The position numbers and the translations under genes were made by a program. A stretch of 64,000 nucleotides of DNA from G963665815 sp942492065 (GTDB taxonomy: Bacteria; Cloacimonadota; Cloacimonadia; Cloacimonadales; JAIOQZ01), in NCBI GenBank assembly GCA_942492065.1, contig CALODV010000008.1, positions 1,054,001 through 1,118,000 on the forward strand. The letters are read 5' to 3'. Positions 44,563 through 53,939 of the stretch are shown in pieces (the stretch's first letter is position 1; the number at the start of each line of letters is the position of its first letter). The notes under the pieces are model-generated. The model was not told the origin of the DNA, did no database searches, and was given only the letters and a program-made list of their open reading frames with translations.

Positions 44563-45229
44563 TTAAGTAGGTTGGTACCATATGAGCTCTTTTGTACAAT
44601 AACCCTGTCATTAAAAACACTAAGCCAATTATAAGCTGAGGTAATTTTCTACTTTTGTTACGATCAATAGACATTTCTTCTATCTCTTTATCGGTGAAGT
44701 TATTCATTTCGTTGTATTTTGTACTTAATGGCTCAAGTTTCCCTTGAAGCTCAATAATCTTATCCTGTTTTTCTTGTTCACTAAATTTGCTATATTTTCT
44801 ACTACCTTTCTTAACATTATTAATTTCTTGTTCATAGAAATGTACTTTGCGATACACAGATGCAATTTCTTTTTTATACCAATCTTTCGGTGATTTCATA
44901 CTAACATCTGGGTTTACAAAAAAAGGAATAATATACAAGAGGAGAGCATAAGCTATCAGACCATACCTCACCCAGTTTTTCCCAACATATAGCCTTTTCT
45001 TCTGAAAATTTACAGCATTGAGCAATACAGTAAGTCTTGCTTTTAAATCTTCGTCATCAGGGTCCAGTGATCTTGCTTTATTCAGAAGTTTCTCAGATTC
45101 TTCAACCTGCTTCCGTGATTTCGGACTTCTTATAACTTCACCAGTATCTGCATTTTCTTCGATTACATCCCAACTCAGAAATACATCTTGCATTAATTGT
45201 TTAATTTGCTCATCTTTTTGATTCATCAT
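44492..45229 (-). CDS. Membrane protein with coiled coil, possibly frameshifted at its 3' end
   Basis: An N-terminal helical soluble region, a transmembrane helix near residues 87-107 (YGLIAYALLLYIIPFF), an acidic/basic coiled stretch and a second membrane helix near 200-217. No known family recognised. The last ~17 residues (KKAGNWSAFELFLRIVL) read unlike the rest, consistent with a frameshift at the poly-A-rich tract 44540-44562; the fitting continuation is in the overlapping ORF. Next to the CsgG-like gene on the same strand. Confidence 0.55.
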   Translation of the reverse strand: MMNQKDEQIKQLMQDVFLSWDVIEENADTGEVIRSPKSRKQVEESEKLLNKARSLDPDDEDLKARLTVLLNAVNFQKKRLYVGKNWVRYGLIAYALLLYIIPFFVNPDVSMKSPKDWYKKEIASVYRKVHFYEQEINNVKKGSRKYSKFSEQEKQDKIIELQGKLEPLSTKYNEMNNFTDKEIEEMSIDRNKSRKLPQLIIGLVFLMTGLLYKRAHMVPTYLIEKRKRKKAGNWSAFELFLRIVL

Positions 45230-45366
45230 TTTCCTTCTAAACGAATATTTGTATATTATTTCAAGTCGTCACTTTTAATTTGCATAGTAATATGAGATAA
45301 TAATGTGTTTAAGACTTCATTTGATCTAGTCAGTTTTCAATATCGATTATTATAATGGGCATCAAT

Positions 45367-46026
45367 TCAGTATTTCTCACCAAAAATGAGTTTAATTGTA
45401 CCATAGGCAATATGTCTCATCCATAAACGAGCAAAAAAACCCGGACGTCCGGAAGCAATAACATCTCCGTTCTTATCAAACTTCATTTCAGTATATTTCT
45501 TGTATTTTTTACCGCGATAAAAGATTGTCTTACCGGTGACAAGACTTTTTAGCGGACCATCTTCATAAAATCTGACAGGAGACAATCCACCGGGGTCACA
45601 TTCTATACCATTAATAATGCAAGGCTCGTATAAGAAAATAGTTTTGAGTTTACCATTGGGATAAAATGACGTTGATGATTTTGCCTTTCCACCATCGCAG
45701 GGATATCCGTTTATATTTAAATCTTCCCAAAGATAGAGATGAGTAACTTGACCTTTCTCGTTTCTGAATACTCTGGAATTAGTGGGGACTAAAACATTAT
45801 AAATTTTAGTATCTTTTGCTAAATCATAGCTACTTACTTTTCCATTCTCGTGAAAATGGCACCATTGATACAGTTCAATTCCATCAACTACAACAGGTTC
45901 ATCCAGAAAAACTCTTTTCAGATTACCATTATCAAAGTACTTCTTTTTACGCCCTTCTTCAATATCAAAAGATATCAGAGCCGTTGATAACAGTATCAGA
46001 GCAATAGTTAGTATTCCTTTATTCAA
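45367..46026 (-). CDS. Secreted MORN/YwqK-like repeat protein
   Basis: Signal peptide of about 20 residues. Then repeated short motifs of the MORN-2/YwqK type: FHENGKV near 56, FYPNGKLKTIFL near 123 and FYEDGPLKSL near 152, plus a final KFDKNGDV. Such repeats form beta-hairpins and occur in proteins sometimes labelled antitoxins; function here is unknown. 219 residues. No operon partner. Confidence 0.6.
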   Translation of the reverse strand: MNKGILTIALILLSTALISFDIEEGRKKKYFDNGNLKRVFLDEPVVVDGIELYQWCHFHENGKVSSYDLAKDTKIYNVLVPTNSRVFRNEKGQVTHLYLWEDLNINGYPCDGGKAKSSTSFYPNGKLKTIFLYEPCIINGIECDPGGLSPVRFYEDGPLKSLVTGKTIFYRGKKYKKYTEMKFDKNGDVIASGRPGFFARLWMRHIAYGTIKLIFGEKY

Positions 46027-46248
46027 GCCTACCTCCTACGATTAATTTAATTCTTAATTTATGAGTAATAAATAATTGAGTACATGAATTGAGTAAAGTT
46101 TTTTTCCAGATTTGTTAGAAATTTGAATTTTCTTTTTTTCGCATTTAATTTCATTTTTGGTTATAACAAGATATAAGTTTTCAAAAAAAATATTTACAGA
46201 AATGAAATGATACTTTTTTATTGCAAAAAATATTCGTAGGATTTCAAA

Positions 46249-47151
46249 ATGACAGAGCAACAATATATGCAGTTGAGAGACAGTGCTGTGAGGATGGCAT
46301 TTAAGATAATAAAAAACAGCGATGATGCTGAAGATGTTGCTCAGGAAGCACTGTTAAAGCTGATGATGATGGAGAAGGAAATTGAAAATCCTTCAGCCTG
46401 GATTACAACTGTTGTAAGAAACCAGTCTCTATCTGTAATTAAGAAAAAATCGAAAACAATTCAATTAACTGAGGAAAAACTTGTATACGAGACACCAGCT
46501 CAGGAACAGGATGATGAGGAATTACCGGACCTTGATACTGAACATGTAAAGTCCTTGATATCCGCATCGGATTTCAGAGTATATAAAATGATGCTTAAAT
46601 ACAAGACTGTTAAAGCATACGCAACAGCAGCCAAAAAGAAATATTCCAGTACAGCCGCAAAGGTTCAGAGAATGAAACAGAACCTTGTAGCAGCATACAA
46701 CAGAGATAAGCAAATTGTTACCGGTATAAATCTTCTGACATACAAGGAAGCGCGCTCATGCAGAGAAATGCTTAAAATTCTTCCTACAATCTCAAATAGC
46801 GAAGATATGAAGAAACATGTTAGATACTTTGAGCAGTACGAGGGTGACTCATTTAATCTTGGCATTGACAATATCAGGGCATGGAACATCCACTTAAAAA
46901 GAGACATAAATGTCCTATATATTACATTTGAGAACAAATCTCAGGAAATTGAAAATTGCCAGATAGACTTTATCATAAACAAGCTGAACAGGATAAAGAT
47001 AAAAGCAATCACAAAACTTCCTACAACTCATTTAAAAGTTATTGACAAAGAGGAGTTTCTAAGAAGTATTGAATCTACAAAATCCGGTATATATAAGCTG
47101 AATGCAGAAAAGCAAAAAGCTTTGGCTAAATTGTTAAAAGATATTAATTAA
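46249..47151 (+). CDS. ECF-type RNA polymerase sigma factor with C-terminal extension
   Basis: Region 2 is clear: DAEDVAQEALLKLM near residue 25 and NPSAWITTVVRNQSLSVIKKK near 46. A region-4-like helix pair, weaker than usual, follows near 105-145 (DFRVYKMMLKYKTVKAYATAAKKKY). The last ~150 residues belong to no sigma region I recognise and look like a separate soluble domain. No anti-sigma gene is adjacent. It may direct expression of the neighbouring secreted protein gene at 47325. Confidence 0.65.
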   Translation: MTEQQYMQLRDSAVRMAFKIIKNSDDAEDVAQEALLKLMMMEKEIENPSAWITTVVRNQSLSVIKKKSKTIQLTEEKLVYETPAQEQDDEELPDLDTEHVKSLISASDFRVYKMMLKYKTVKAYATAAKKKYSSTAAKVQRMKQNLVAAYNRDKQIVTGINLLTYKEARSCREMLKILPTISNSEDMKKHVRYFEQYEGDSFNLGIDNIRAWNIHLKRDINVLYITFENKSQEIENCQIDFIINKLNRIKIKAITKLPTTHLKVIDKEEFLRSIESTKSGIYKLNAEKQKALAKLLKDIN

Positions 47152-47324
47152 TCAGATTTCAGTTATATACTCTATTACCGAAGTAGATAAGGAAACATTG
47201 AGAACAGATTATATAGTTCACTTGTTGCAAATTTCTCATAGATTTTCGACTATCAAAGGTATATATTTTTTTGGTACGAATATTGCAATACTTTTTGTAC
47301 TGATTATTTTTATTGGAGAATTAA

Positions 47325-47657
47325 ATGAAAAAGAAAATTCTTGTTATCCTTTTTTTGTCCTGTTTAGTATTTAATAGTTTTGCGTTTCCATTTCTTACAA
47401 GCAAAGTAAGTAATAAAGGAAACAAAGGCAAATTTGCTGAATTTAAAGGCAGCAAAGGCGATGATCGTCCTTTAACTTTAGAAGAAATCATACAGGTACT
47501 GATTGATAAAGGTCTTATTGACGCAGGTTTCGATGGAGAAATACCTGGTTTCGACCCTTATACTGTAAAGGGAAAGGGGTCTCAAGTGTTCATCCTTGAA
47601 GGTTATATCATTGTACTCACAGATGGAGAAATCTATATTTCACCAATCAAACAATAG
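47325..47657 (+). CDS. Small secreted protein of unknown function
   Basis: Signal peptide of about 20 residues, then a short glycine- and lysine-rich part (NKGNKGKFAEFKGSKGD), then an acidic, beta-prone C-terminus. 110 residues, no family recognised. Its start follows TTGGAGAA. Lies between the sigma factor and the FG-GAP protein. Confidence 0.5.
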   Translation: MKKKILVILFLSCLVFNSFAFPFLTSKVSNKGNKGKFAEFKGSKGDDRPLTLEEIIQVLIDKGLIDAGFDGEIPGFDPYTVKGKGSQVFILEGYIIVLTDGEIYISPIKQ

Positions 47658-47940
47658 ATTCTTAATTCTGAATCTGCATCGTAGGTAAACAAATATGTTT
47701 ATTGTGTAAACATCGTAAACAGATGAAGATTTCATTTATTCACTATAAAGTTTCTTTCTCTACAGTATTTCAATTTATGGTATAATCACAATAATTACCA
47801 TTAAACATTTTATTGATTATCATTCATTTTTTTGTGGACAATCTTCTTTTTCTTGTTATAATTTTGTTAATGAACTGATTTTCTGAATTAACGATGTCAG
47901 TTTTTTACAGACAAACCACTTAATAGAAGAAGGAGAATTT
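47658..47940. other. Intergenic region
   Basis: No gene seen; AT-rich, holding the promoter above and an untranslated leader of roughly 70 bases. Confidence 0.4.
47835..47862 (+). promoter_or_regulatory. Promoter of the FG-GAP surface protein gene
   Basis: TGGACA (47835-47840), 16-bp spacer, TATAAT (47857-47862). Confidence 0.55.
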
Positions 47941-50175
47941 ATGAGAATAACTGTTTTTTTAGTTCTTATTTCCATGCTGATTTCATTAAACTCAATTTCA
48001 AATATGTCAGAAATTTCAATTATTACAGGACAAGACCCATATAGTACAGAGTACAGTAACTATGGCTATTGTATTGACATTGATGGAGATTATGCTGTTG
48101 TTGGTGCTCCGTATTCAGAAAACGGTACCGGAAACGCTATTGGAGCTGTGTTCGTATATCACTGGGATGGTTCTCAATGGACACAACAGAATAAACTCAC
48201 ACTACCAAATCCGGGCTATGGCCTTAATTTCGGTGAGTCGGTAGCAATATCAGGAGATTGTATTGTTGCAGGATGCGCAGGTTACAGATCAAATGGTGAA
48301 CTAAGCGGAGCAGCTTATGTATACCACAGGTCCGGAACTTCCTGGAGTTATCAGGCAATACTTTACCCGTCTTCAGTTCAACCTTACGACTACTTCGGAA
48401 GAACTGTCGACATTAGTGGTGATTATGTTATTGCCGGAGCTCAACAGCATGATCATAATGGAATGGATGATACCGGTGCAGCATACATTTTTCACAGATC
48501 AGGTACTTTCTGGACAGAGCAGAGCAAGCTGACCGCCAGTGATGCATCCGAATACAGCTACATTGGTAAGGCAGTTGCAATAAGTGGTGACTATTGTACC
48601 GTAACAACCGAGCACCTTAATAAGGCTTATGTATACCAACGAGTAAGTTCAACCTGGTCACAGCTTCAGATTATCACAGGAACAGGAATGCTGGCTGCTG
48701 ATACTTTTGGTAAATCTGTTACAATGCAGGGAGTATACACTCTTGTAGGTGGAACATACTACAATGGTATGGAAGGAGTTGTTTATACATTCCATAGGGG
48801 AACCACAACTTATTCTGAAGAAGGAAAGCTGCATCCATCCAACGGATCTATTGAGGGATCATTCGGGTTTTCAATTTCATTATCGGGAGATAAAGCCTTA
48901 GTAGGTCAATATGCCAATAGTGAAGTTGCTGACTATGCCGGAAGCGCTTATGTGTTTGAGAGAAGCGGTACAACTTGGAATGAAGTGCAGCAGTTGTTTG
49001 GATCTCAAATTGGTGAATATGATAATTTTGGATGGGGAGCAGCGATATCAGGCGATAAAGCTCTTGTAGGTGCAACTCAGGATGAAGGAGATCAGCCATA
49101 CTCCGGAGCTGTTTATTCCTATTCACTAACATCTACAATTGCTAACACTAGTGTCCCGGATAACGATCAGTCTTTACAGCAGCTTCCCGGAGCTAATACA
49201 GAGTTTCAGTTTACCACAAACCATGCGGCTACTGATATTACAGTATCCATGTTCGGACATACTCCTTCAGTCGCAGGATCTCTGCCGGCTGGAGTTCAGA
49301 CAATATCAGCAGATACATACTGGCAGGTATTCTCATCCGCAGGAAATGTCGGAAACTACAACATTACTTTTGATCTTACCGGAGTTTCCGGAATCGAGAG
49401 TTTCAATACATTAAAAATACTTAAGCGAGATAATTCATCAGGAGAATGGCAAGATGTAACACTTGCACCTCACAATGCTTCATTGCTGTATAATAATCCG
49501 TACATCACCGTACAGGGACTCAGCAGCTTTTCTGATTTTGTTCCGGCAGGAACAGGTGACAATCCTCTACCTGTTGAACTTTCTTCCTTTACCGGAGCAT
49601 TTAGAGACAGCAAAGTAACAATAAGCTGGGAAACCAGTTCAGAAACTGATAACAATGGCTTTAATATTTTCAGATCTGAAAATACTGAGTTTAGTGCATC
49701 GACCACAATTAATCCCTGGGTTATTGCAGCCGTAAACTCTTCATCAGGTGGTTCATACTCATTCGATGACAATGACATTGAAATGAACAAGACATACTAC
49801 TATTGGCTTGAAAGCTTGTCTTTGGATGGCAACTCAATCCTTCACAGAAGTATCTCCGTAACAACCTCTAAATCAGATGGAGAAATTATTCCTGAACTAC
49901 CCCAGACAACCCTGCTCCATGATGCTTATCCGAATCCATTCAATCCGGAAACTACAATCGAGTTCAGCGTGAAGGAAAATGAATCTGCCACACTGACAAT
50001 AATGAATGTAAAGGGGCAAACCGTTAAATCATTCCCAATATTTAATTCAGGTATCCATCAAGTAACCTGGGATGGTACTAACAACAACAGTAAGCCAATT
50101 TCATCCGGTACTTATTTCTATATCCTGCAGTCTTTAACAAGTAGGCAGTGCAAGAAGATGATTCTGATTAAGTAA
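47941..50175 (+). CDS. Secreted FG-GAP repeat protein with FlgD/Por-type C-terminal domain
   Basis: Signal peptide, then about seven FG-GAP-like repeats (e.g. FGESVAISGDCIVAG, GAAYVYHRSGTSW), the beta-propeller fold of adhesin heads. Residues ~400-500 form an Ig-like part. The end carries DAYPNPFNPETTIEFSVKEN and a FlgD-Ig/Por-secretion-tail block ending GTYFYILQSLTSRQCKKMILIK, so it is likely exported and anchored by a type IX-like route. Binding target unknown. Confidence 0.8.
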   Translation: MRITVFLVLISMLISLNSISNMSEISIITGQDPYSTEYSNYGYCIDIDGDYAVVGAPYSENGTGNAIGAVFVYHWDGSQWTQQNKLTLPNPGYGLNFGESVAISGDCIVAGCAGYRSNGELSGAAYVYHRSGTSWSYQAILYPSSVQPYDYFGRTVDISGDYVIAGAQQHDHNGMDDTGAAYIFHRSGTFWTEQSKLTASDASEYSYIGKAVAISGDYCTVTTEHLNKAYVYQRVSSTWSQLQIITGTGMLAADTFGKSVTMQGVYTLVGGTYYNGMEGVVYTFHRGTTTYSEEGKLHPSNGSIEGSFGFSISLSGDKALVGQYANSEVADYAGSAYVFERSGTTWNEVQQLFGSQIGEYDNFGWGAAISGDKALVGATQDEGDQPYSGAVYSYSLTSTIANTSVPDNDQSLQQLPGANTEFQFTTNHAATDITVSMFGHTPSVAGSLPAGVQTISADTYWQVFSSAGNVGNYNITFDLTGVSGIESFNTLKILKRDNSSGEWQDVTLAPHNASLLYNNPYITVQGLSSFSDFVPAGTGDNPLPVELSSFTGAFRDSKVTISWETSSETDNNGFNIFRSENTEFSASTTINPWVIAAVNSSSGGSYSFDDNDIEMNKTYYYWLESLSLDGNSILHRSISVTTSKSDGEIIPELPQTTLLHDAYPNPFNPETTIEFSVKENESATLTIMNVKGQTVKSFPIFNSGIHQVTWDGTNNNSKPISSGTYFYILQSLTSRQCKKMILIK

Positions 50176-50182
50176 ATTATTG

Positions 50183-50226
50183 AGAAGCTGTCAACTATGA
50201 TAAATACTCGGCAGCTTCTTTTCTTT
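50183..50226 (+). terminator. Terminator of the FG-GAP gene
   Basis: Stem AGAAGCTG (50183-50190)/CAGCTTCT (50212-50219) then TTTTCTTT. Confidence 0.75.
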
Positions 50227-50425
50227 ATAGACCCATTGTTAACATATATTTGTCATTATCAAGTTTTTTGAATTTTTATTTGACTGATCTACAAACATTT
50301 ACATCTTTTGTAATTATTACAATTTGCATTAATTACTTTATCATTTATATTATTCATAATAGTTTAAACGTAATAATATGGAATTAGTTGTAAAACAAAA
50401 ATAAACATAAATTTAAGGAGATAAT

Positions 50426-52657
50426 TTGAGAGTAAAATATCTGCTCTTGAGTCTCATCTCCGTGGTAGCATTATCTTTGACTGCTGTACCGAGAAATGTT
50501 CTCGGTGAGTTATTCACTGAAACATGTTCCAGCTGCGGAGGGGACTATTCATCAGCGCGGTCTGCGTTGATTCAAATCGCTGATCAAAACAGCAATATCG
50601 TGCCGATTATCTGGCAGACATCTGACCCTCAGTCTCCCGGTATTACGGATAGAATTAACATGTATAACGTCAGCCTTATACCTCATGCCTGGTTTAATGG
50701 TTTAATGGACTATCAAGGTGAAGATTATGTTGTTGATAATTACAATAATATATTTACTCAATTGAGTAACCTGCAATCCCCTATTGAAATTCAGATGGAT
50801 CTGGAAATCCATGATGATACTCTTAGAGCTGCAGCTCATATATCGCTTGAAAGCGATGTTTCAGCAGGAAATTCAATGTATTTTCTACTGACAAACAGAG
50901 ATAACTCAAATTATTCATCACTTGTACTTCAGAATTCAGGCAGTCAGCAGTTTGATCTTGTCACATCAGGACAAACACAGACGTACTATCATGATTTCAG
51001 ACTTGATCCGAATATCAATATTGATGATTTCAGGGCAGTTGTCTTTATTCAGAATGATTCGACAAATGAGATTCTTCAGGCTCAGCAGACTATAGTAACA
51101 GATTTACGAGCTGACTTCAATGTAGCAAGTCAAGTCGGTCCTGCCAGCTTCCTTGCAACTTTTGAAAATCTTTCACAGCCGGAAGAAAGAGTAACCGAGT
51201 GGATGTGGGATTTCCAGAATGACGGTATAATCGACAGTTATGAAGAAAATCCACAGTTCCTCTACGACTCACCTGATGTGTACGATGTAGCTTTGTACAT
51301 CAGTGATGGTGAAGACACTGTCAGTATTGTAAAGCAGAGAGCTGTTTTCGTGACCGATGCATCTAATGTAGGCGGTAACGTAACCGGGGTATGGAAGGCC
51401 GAATACTCTCCTTATGTCATTACACTTGATACGGTAGTCCCGGATTATGGAGAACTGATAATAGAACCTGGAGTTGAAGTAAGATTTAATACCGGCAAAA
51501 AAATGACAGCTTTTGGAGAGTTGGTTATTGACGGTACTCTTGAAAACCCGGTAGTCATGCATTCAACCACAAACTGGAAAGGTTTGAAACTGGTTAATTC
51601 TCAGTATAACAATATTATAAAAAACGTTGAAGTTCGCAATGCAACACTCAGCGGTATATACCTCACAACTTCAAATGCAGAAATTGATGGAGTCTGGGTA
51701 CATAATAATAATACCGGTCTATTAGCAGGCGGTATTGAGATATTCAACTCTGATTCTGTAAGCATCAAAAACAGTATCATAAATAACAACACGTCAGAAG
51801 ATAATGCCGGCGGCATTGGTATCAGAAGCTCCAATGTTACATTAGAGAACTCAATAATTGTGAATAACTCCGGTTTAACAGCAGGAAGTATTTCAGTTAT
51901 AGGAGACTCTCTGTTCTCGGCTGTAAACAATACAATTTCGCATAATCTTGGACTTGATAATGTGTCTGTTCTGATTGATGCAGATAATGTTGTTTTCAAG
52001 AACAATATTGTGTTTTCCACCTCTGTTATGCAGATTACAGGATCAAATGTAGATGTTTCTTATTCTAATATAAGCGGTTACAGTGGAGGCACAGGTAATA
52101 TTGATGCAGATCCTGTGTTCGAGGGACCAACATCCGGACATGGACCTGATATCTCAGCACAGGACTCAGATTGGAGTTTGAGTCCATCTTCCCCATCGGT
52201 TGATGCGGGAGATCCAGCCACTGGTTATAACGATAATGAAGATCCGGAGAATCCCGGATACGCTTTATACCCGGCAATGGGAACCACAAGGAACGACATG
52301 GGTGCTTTCGGAGGAAGAGGCAATCATGTTGATATCACTGAAATCGAAGATGAAAACAAGATAAATAATTTATCCCGCTCCTTAATATCTAACTACCCCA
52401 ATCCATTCAATCCCAAAACAACAATACAAGTGTCGCTCAGCAAAAAAGATGCGGATCAGCAGGTGAATATATCAATATATAATCTGAAAGGACAGCGAGT
52501 AACAACTTTGTATGATGAAATACCGAAGCAGGAAACATATAATATTGTCTGGAATGGGACAGACTCTAATGGTCTAAATGTCGCAAGTGGAGTTTATTTC
52601 GTTAGGTTAACTACACAAACTGAACATTCAATGAAAAAAGTTGTACTATTGAAATAA
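50426..52657 (+). CDS. Secreted protein: thioredoxin-like, PKD, beta-helix and C-terminal sorting domain
   Basis: Starts at TTG with AAGGAG upstream. After a signal peptide comes an Omp28-like thioredoxin fold with a CSSC-type motif (ETCSSCGGDY) near residue 34. A PKD-type domain (FENLSQPEERVTEWMWDFQNDG) is near 245-300, then a right-handed beta-helix with repeated NN-rich turns (~340-560). The C-terminus has ISNYPNPFNPKTTIQV and the GVYFVRLTTQTEHSMKKVVLLK end, the type IX-like sorting signal. Probably a cell-surface or secreted binding protein; enzymatic role unclear. Confidence 0.8.
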   Translation: MRVKYLLLSLISVVALSLTAVPRNVLGELFTETCSSCGGDYSSARSALIQIADQNSNIVPIIWQTSDPQSPGITDRINMYNVSLIPHAWFNGLMDYQGEDYVVDNYNNIFTQLSNLQSPIEIQMDLEIHDDTLRAAAHISLESDVSAGNSMYFLLTNRDNSNYSSLVLQNSGSQQFDLVTSGQTQTYYHDFRLDPNINIDDFRAVVFIQNDSTNEILQAQQTIVTDLRADFNVASQVGPASFLATFENLSQPEERVTEWMWDFQNDGIIDSYEENPQFLYDSPDVYDVALYISDGEDTVSIVKQRAVFVTDASNVGGNVTGVWKAEYSPYVITLDTVVPDYGELIIEPGVEVRFNTGKKMTAFGELVIDGTLENPVVMHSTTNWKGLKLVNSQYNNIIKNVEVRNATLSGIYLTTSNAEIDGVWVHNNNTGLLAGGIEIFNSDSVSIKNSIINNNTSEDNAGGIGIRSSNVTLENSIIVNNSGLTAGSISVIGDSLFSAVNNTISHNLGLDNVSVLIDADNVVFKNNIVFSTSVMQITGSNVDVSYSNISGYSGGTGNIDADPVFEGPTSGHGPDISAQDSDWSLSPSSPSVDAGDPATGYNDNEDPENPGYALYPAMGTTRNDMGAFGGRGNHVDITEIEDENKINNLSRSLISNYPNPFNPKTTIQVSLSKKDADQQVNISIYNLKGQRVTTLYDEIPKQETYNIVWNGTDSNGLNVASGVYFVRLTTQTEHSMKKVVLLK

Positions 52658-52673
52658 TGTCGTAACCATAGTG

Positions 52674-52702
52674 AAGCCTGCTGAAGTTCAGCAGGCTTTT
52701 TT
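52674..52702 (+). terminator. Terminator of the beta-helix gene, first unit of the tandem array
   Basis: AAGCCTGCTGAA (52674-52685)/TTCAGCAGGCTT (52687-52698) then TTTTTT: the longest stem of the nine copies. Confidence 0.85.
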
Positions 52703-53640
52703 CTATTAGTTGATAGCTTTTCTAAATTTCGATGAAGACCGGGATTGCCGGGATTCATCAACTTACCTACTCTAAAATTGTACGTTAAATGTACTGCTGA
52801 ACTTCAGCAGGCTTTTTTATATTAATTGATGGCTTTTATAAAATTTCGATGAAGACCGGGATTGCCGGGATTCATCAACTTACCTACTCTAAAATTGTAT
52901 GTTAAATGTACTGCTGAAGTTCAGCAGGCTTTTTTCTATTAGTTGATAGTTTTTATTAAATTTCGATGAAGACCGGGATTGCCGGGATTCATCAACTTAC
53001 CTACTCTAAAATTGTACGTTAAATGTACTGCTGAAGTTCAGCAGGCTTTTTTCTATTAGTTGATGGCTTTTATAAAATTTCGATGAAGACCGGGATTGCC
53101 GGGATTCATCAACTTACCTACTCTAAAATTGTACGTTAAATGTACTGCTGAACTTCAGCAGGCTTTTTTATATTAATTGATGGCTTTTATAAAATTTCGA
53201 TGAAGACCGGGATTGCCGGGATTCATCAACTTACCTACTCTAAAATTGTATGTTAAATGTACTGCTGAAGTTCAGCAGGCTTTTTTCTATTAGTTGATAG
53301 TTTTTATTAAATTTCGATGAAGACCGGGATTGCCGGGATTCATCAACTTACCTACTCTAAAATTGTACGTTAAATGTACTGCTGAAGTTCAGCAGGCTTT
53401 TTTCTATTAGTTGATGGCTTTTATAAAATTTCGATGAAGACCGGGATTGCCGGGATTCATCAACTTACCTACTCTAAAAATTGTACGCTAAATGTACTGC
53501 TGAAGTTCAGCAGGCTTTTTTCTATTAGTTGATAGCTTTTCTAAATTTCGATGAAGACCGGGATTGCCGGGATTCATCAACTTACCTATTCTAAAAATTG
53601 TACGTTAAATGTACTGCTGAAGTTCAGCAGGCTTTTTTTA
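52678..53640 (+). repeat. Tandem array of 8 units (~117 bp) with 9 terminator-like hairpins
   Basis: Hairpin starts at 52678, 52794, 52911, 53028, 53145, 53262, 53379, 53497 and 53614 (spacing 116-118). Each unit also has GATGAA..CCGG..CCGG..TTCATC (with GA/GA internal mismatches), a second hairpin. Units fall in types A-B-C-D-B-C-D-A; the block B-C-D (52794-53144) is repeated almost identically at 53145-53496. No variable spacers and no ORF. Confidence 0.9.
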
Positions 53641-53939
53641 AAGTTGATTGGTTCTAGGCGCAATTTTGGGAGTGCATTGACTATGCCAATGCGTAGATTG
53701 AACAATAAGTAGGGGATTTAGACGATTCTAATAATCGAACTCAAGTCACTCCAAACTTCGTTTTAACAACTCAAGTCCGCGCAAAGACTTTTCACCCGGA
53801 TTATAAATTCACAGTTCATCTATACCTATCTAGCTTATTCCGTTGTATTCTTTTGCTAAAAAACCAATTTCAACATTATGCTTGACATTCATTGTCCACA
53901 TTTTCTACTTCTCTTCATAAACCTTGAGGAGCATATCCA

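Larger units (their letters stand above)
52658..53939. other. Long non-coding region around the tandem array
   Basis: Contains the tandem array and, from 53641, about 300 bp without repeats or genes. A -35-like TTGACA at 53882 lies upstream of the TPR gene. Confidence 0.6.

Noticed and set aside
45367..46026. YwqK-like antitoxin of a toxin pair
   Set aside because: It has a signal peptide and no toxin-like neighbour; the repeats are generic.
52678..53640. Array considered as CRISPR
   Set aside because: Units are identical over their full 117 bp with no variable spacers, and no cas genes are present.
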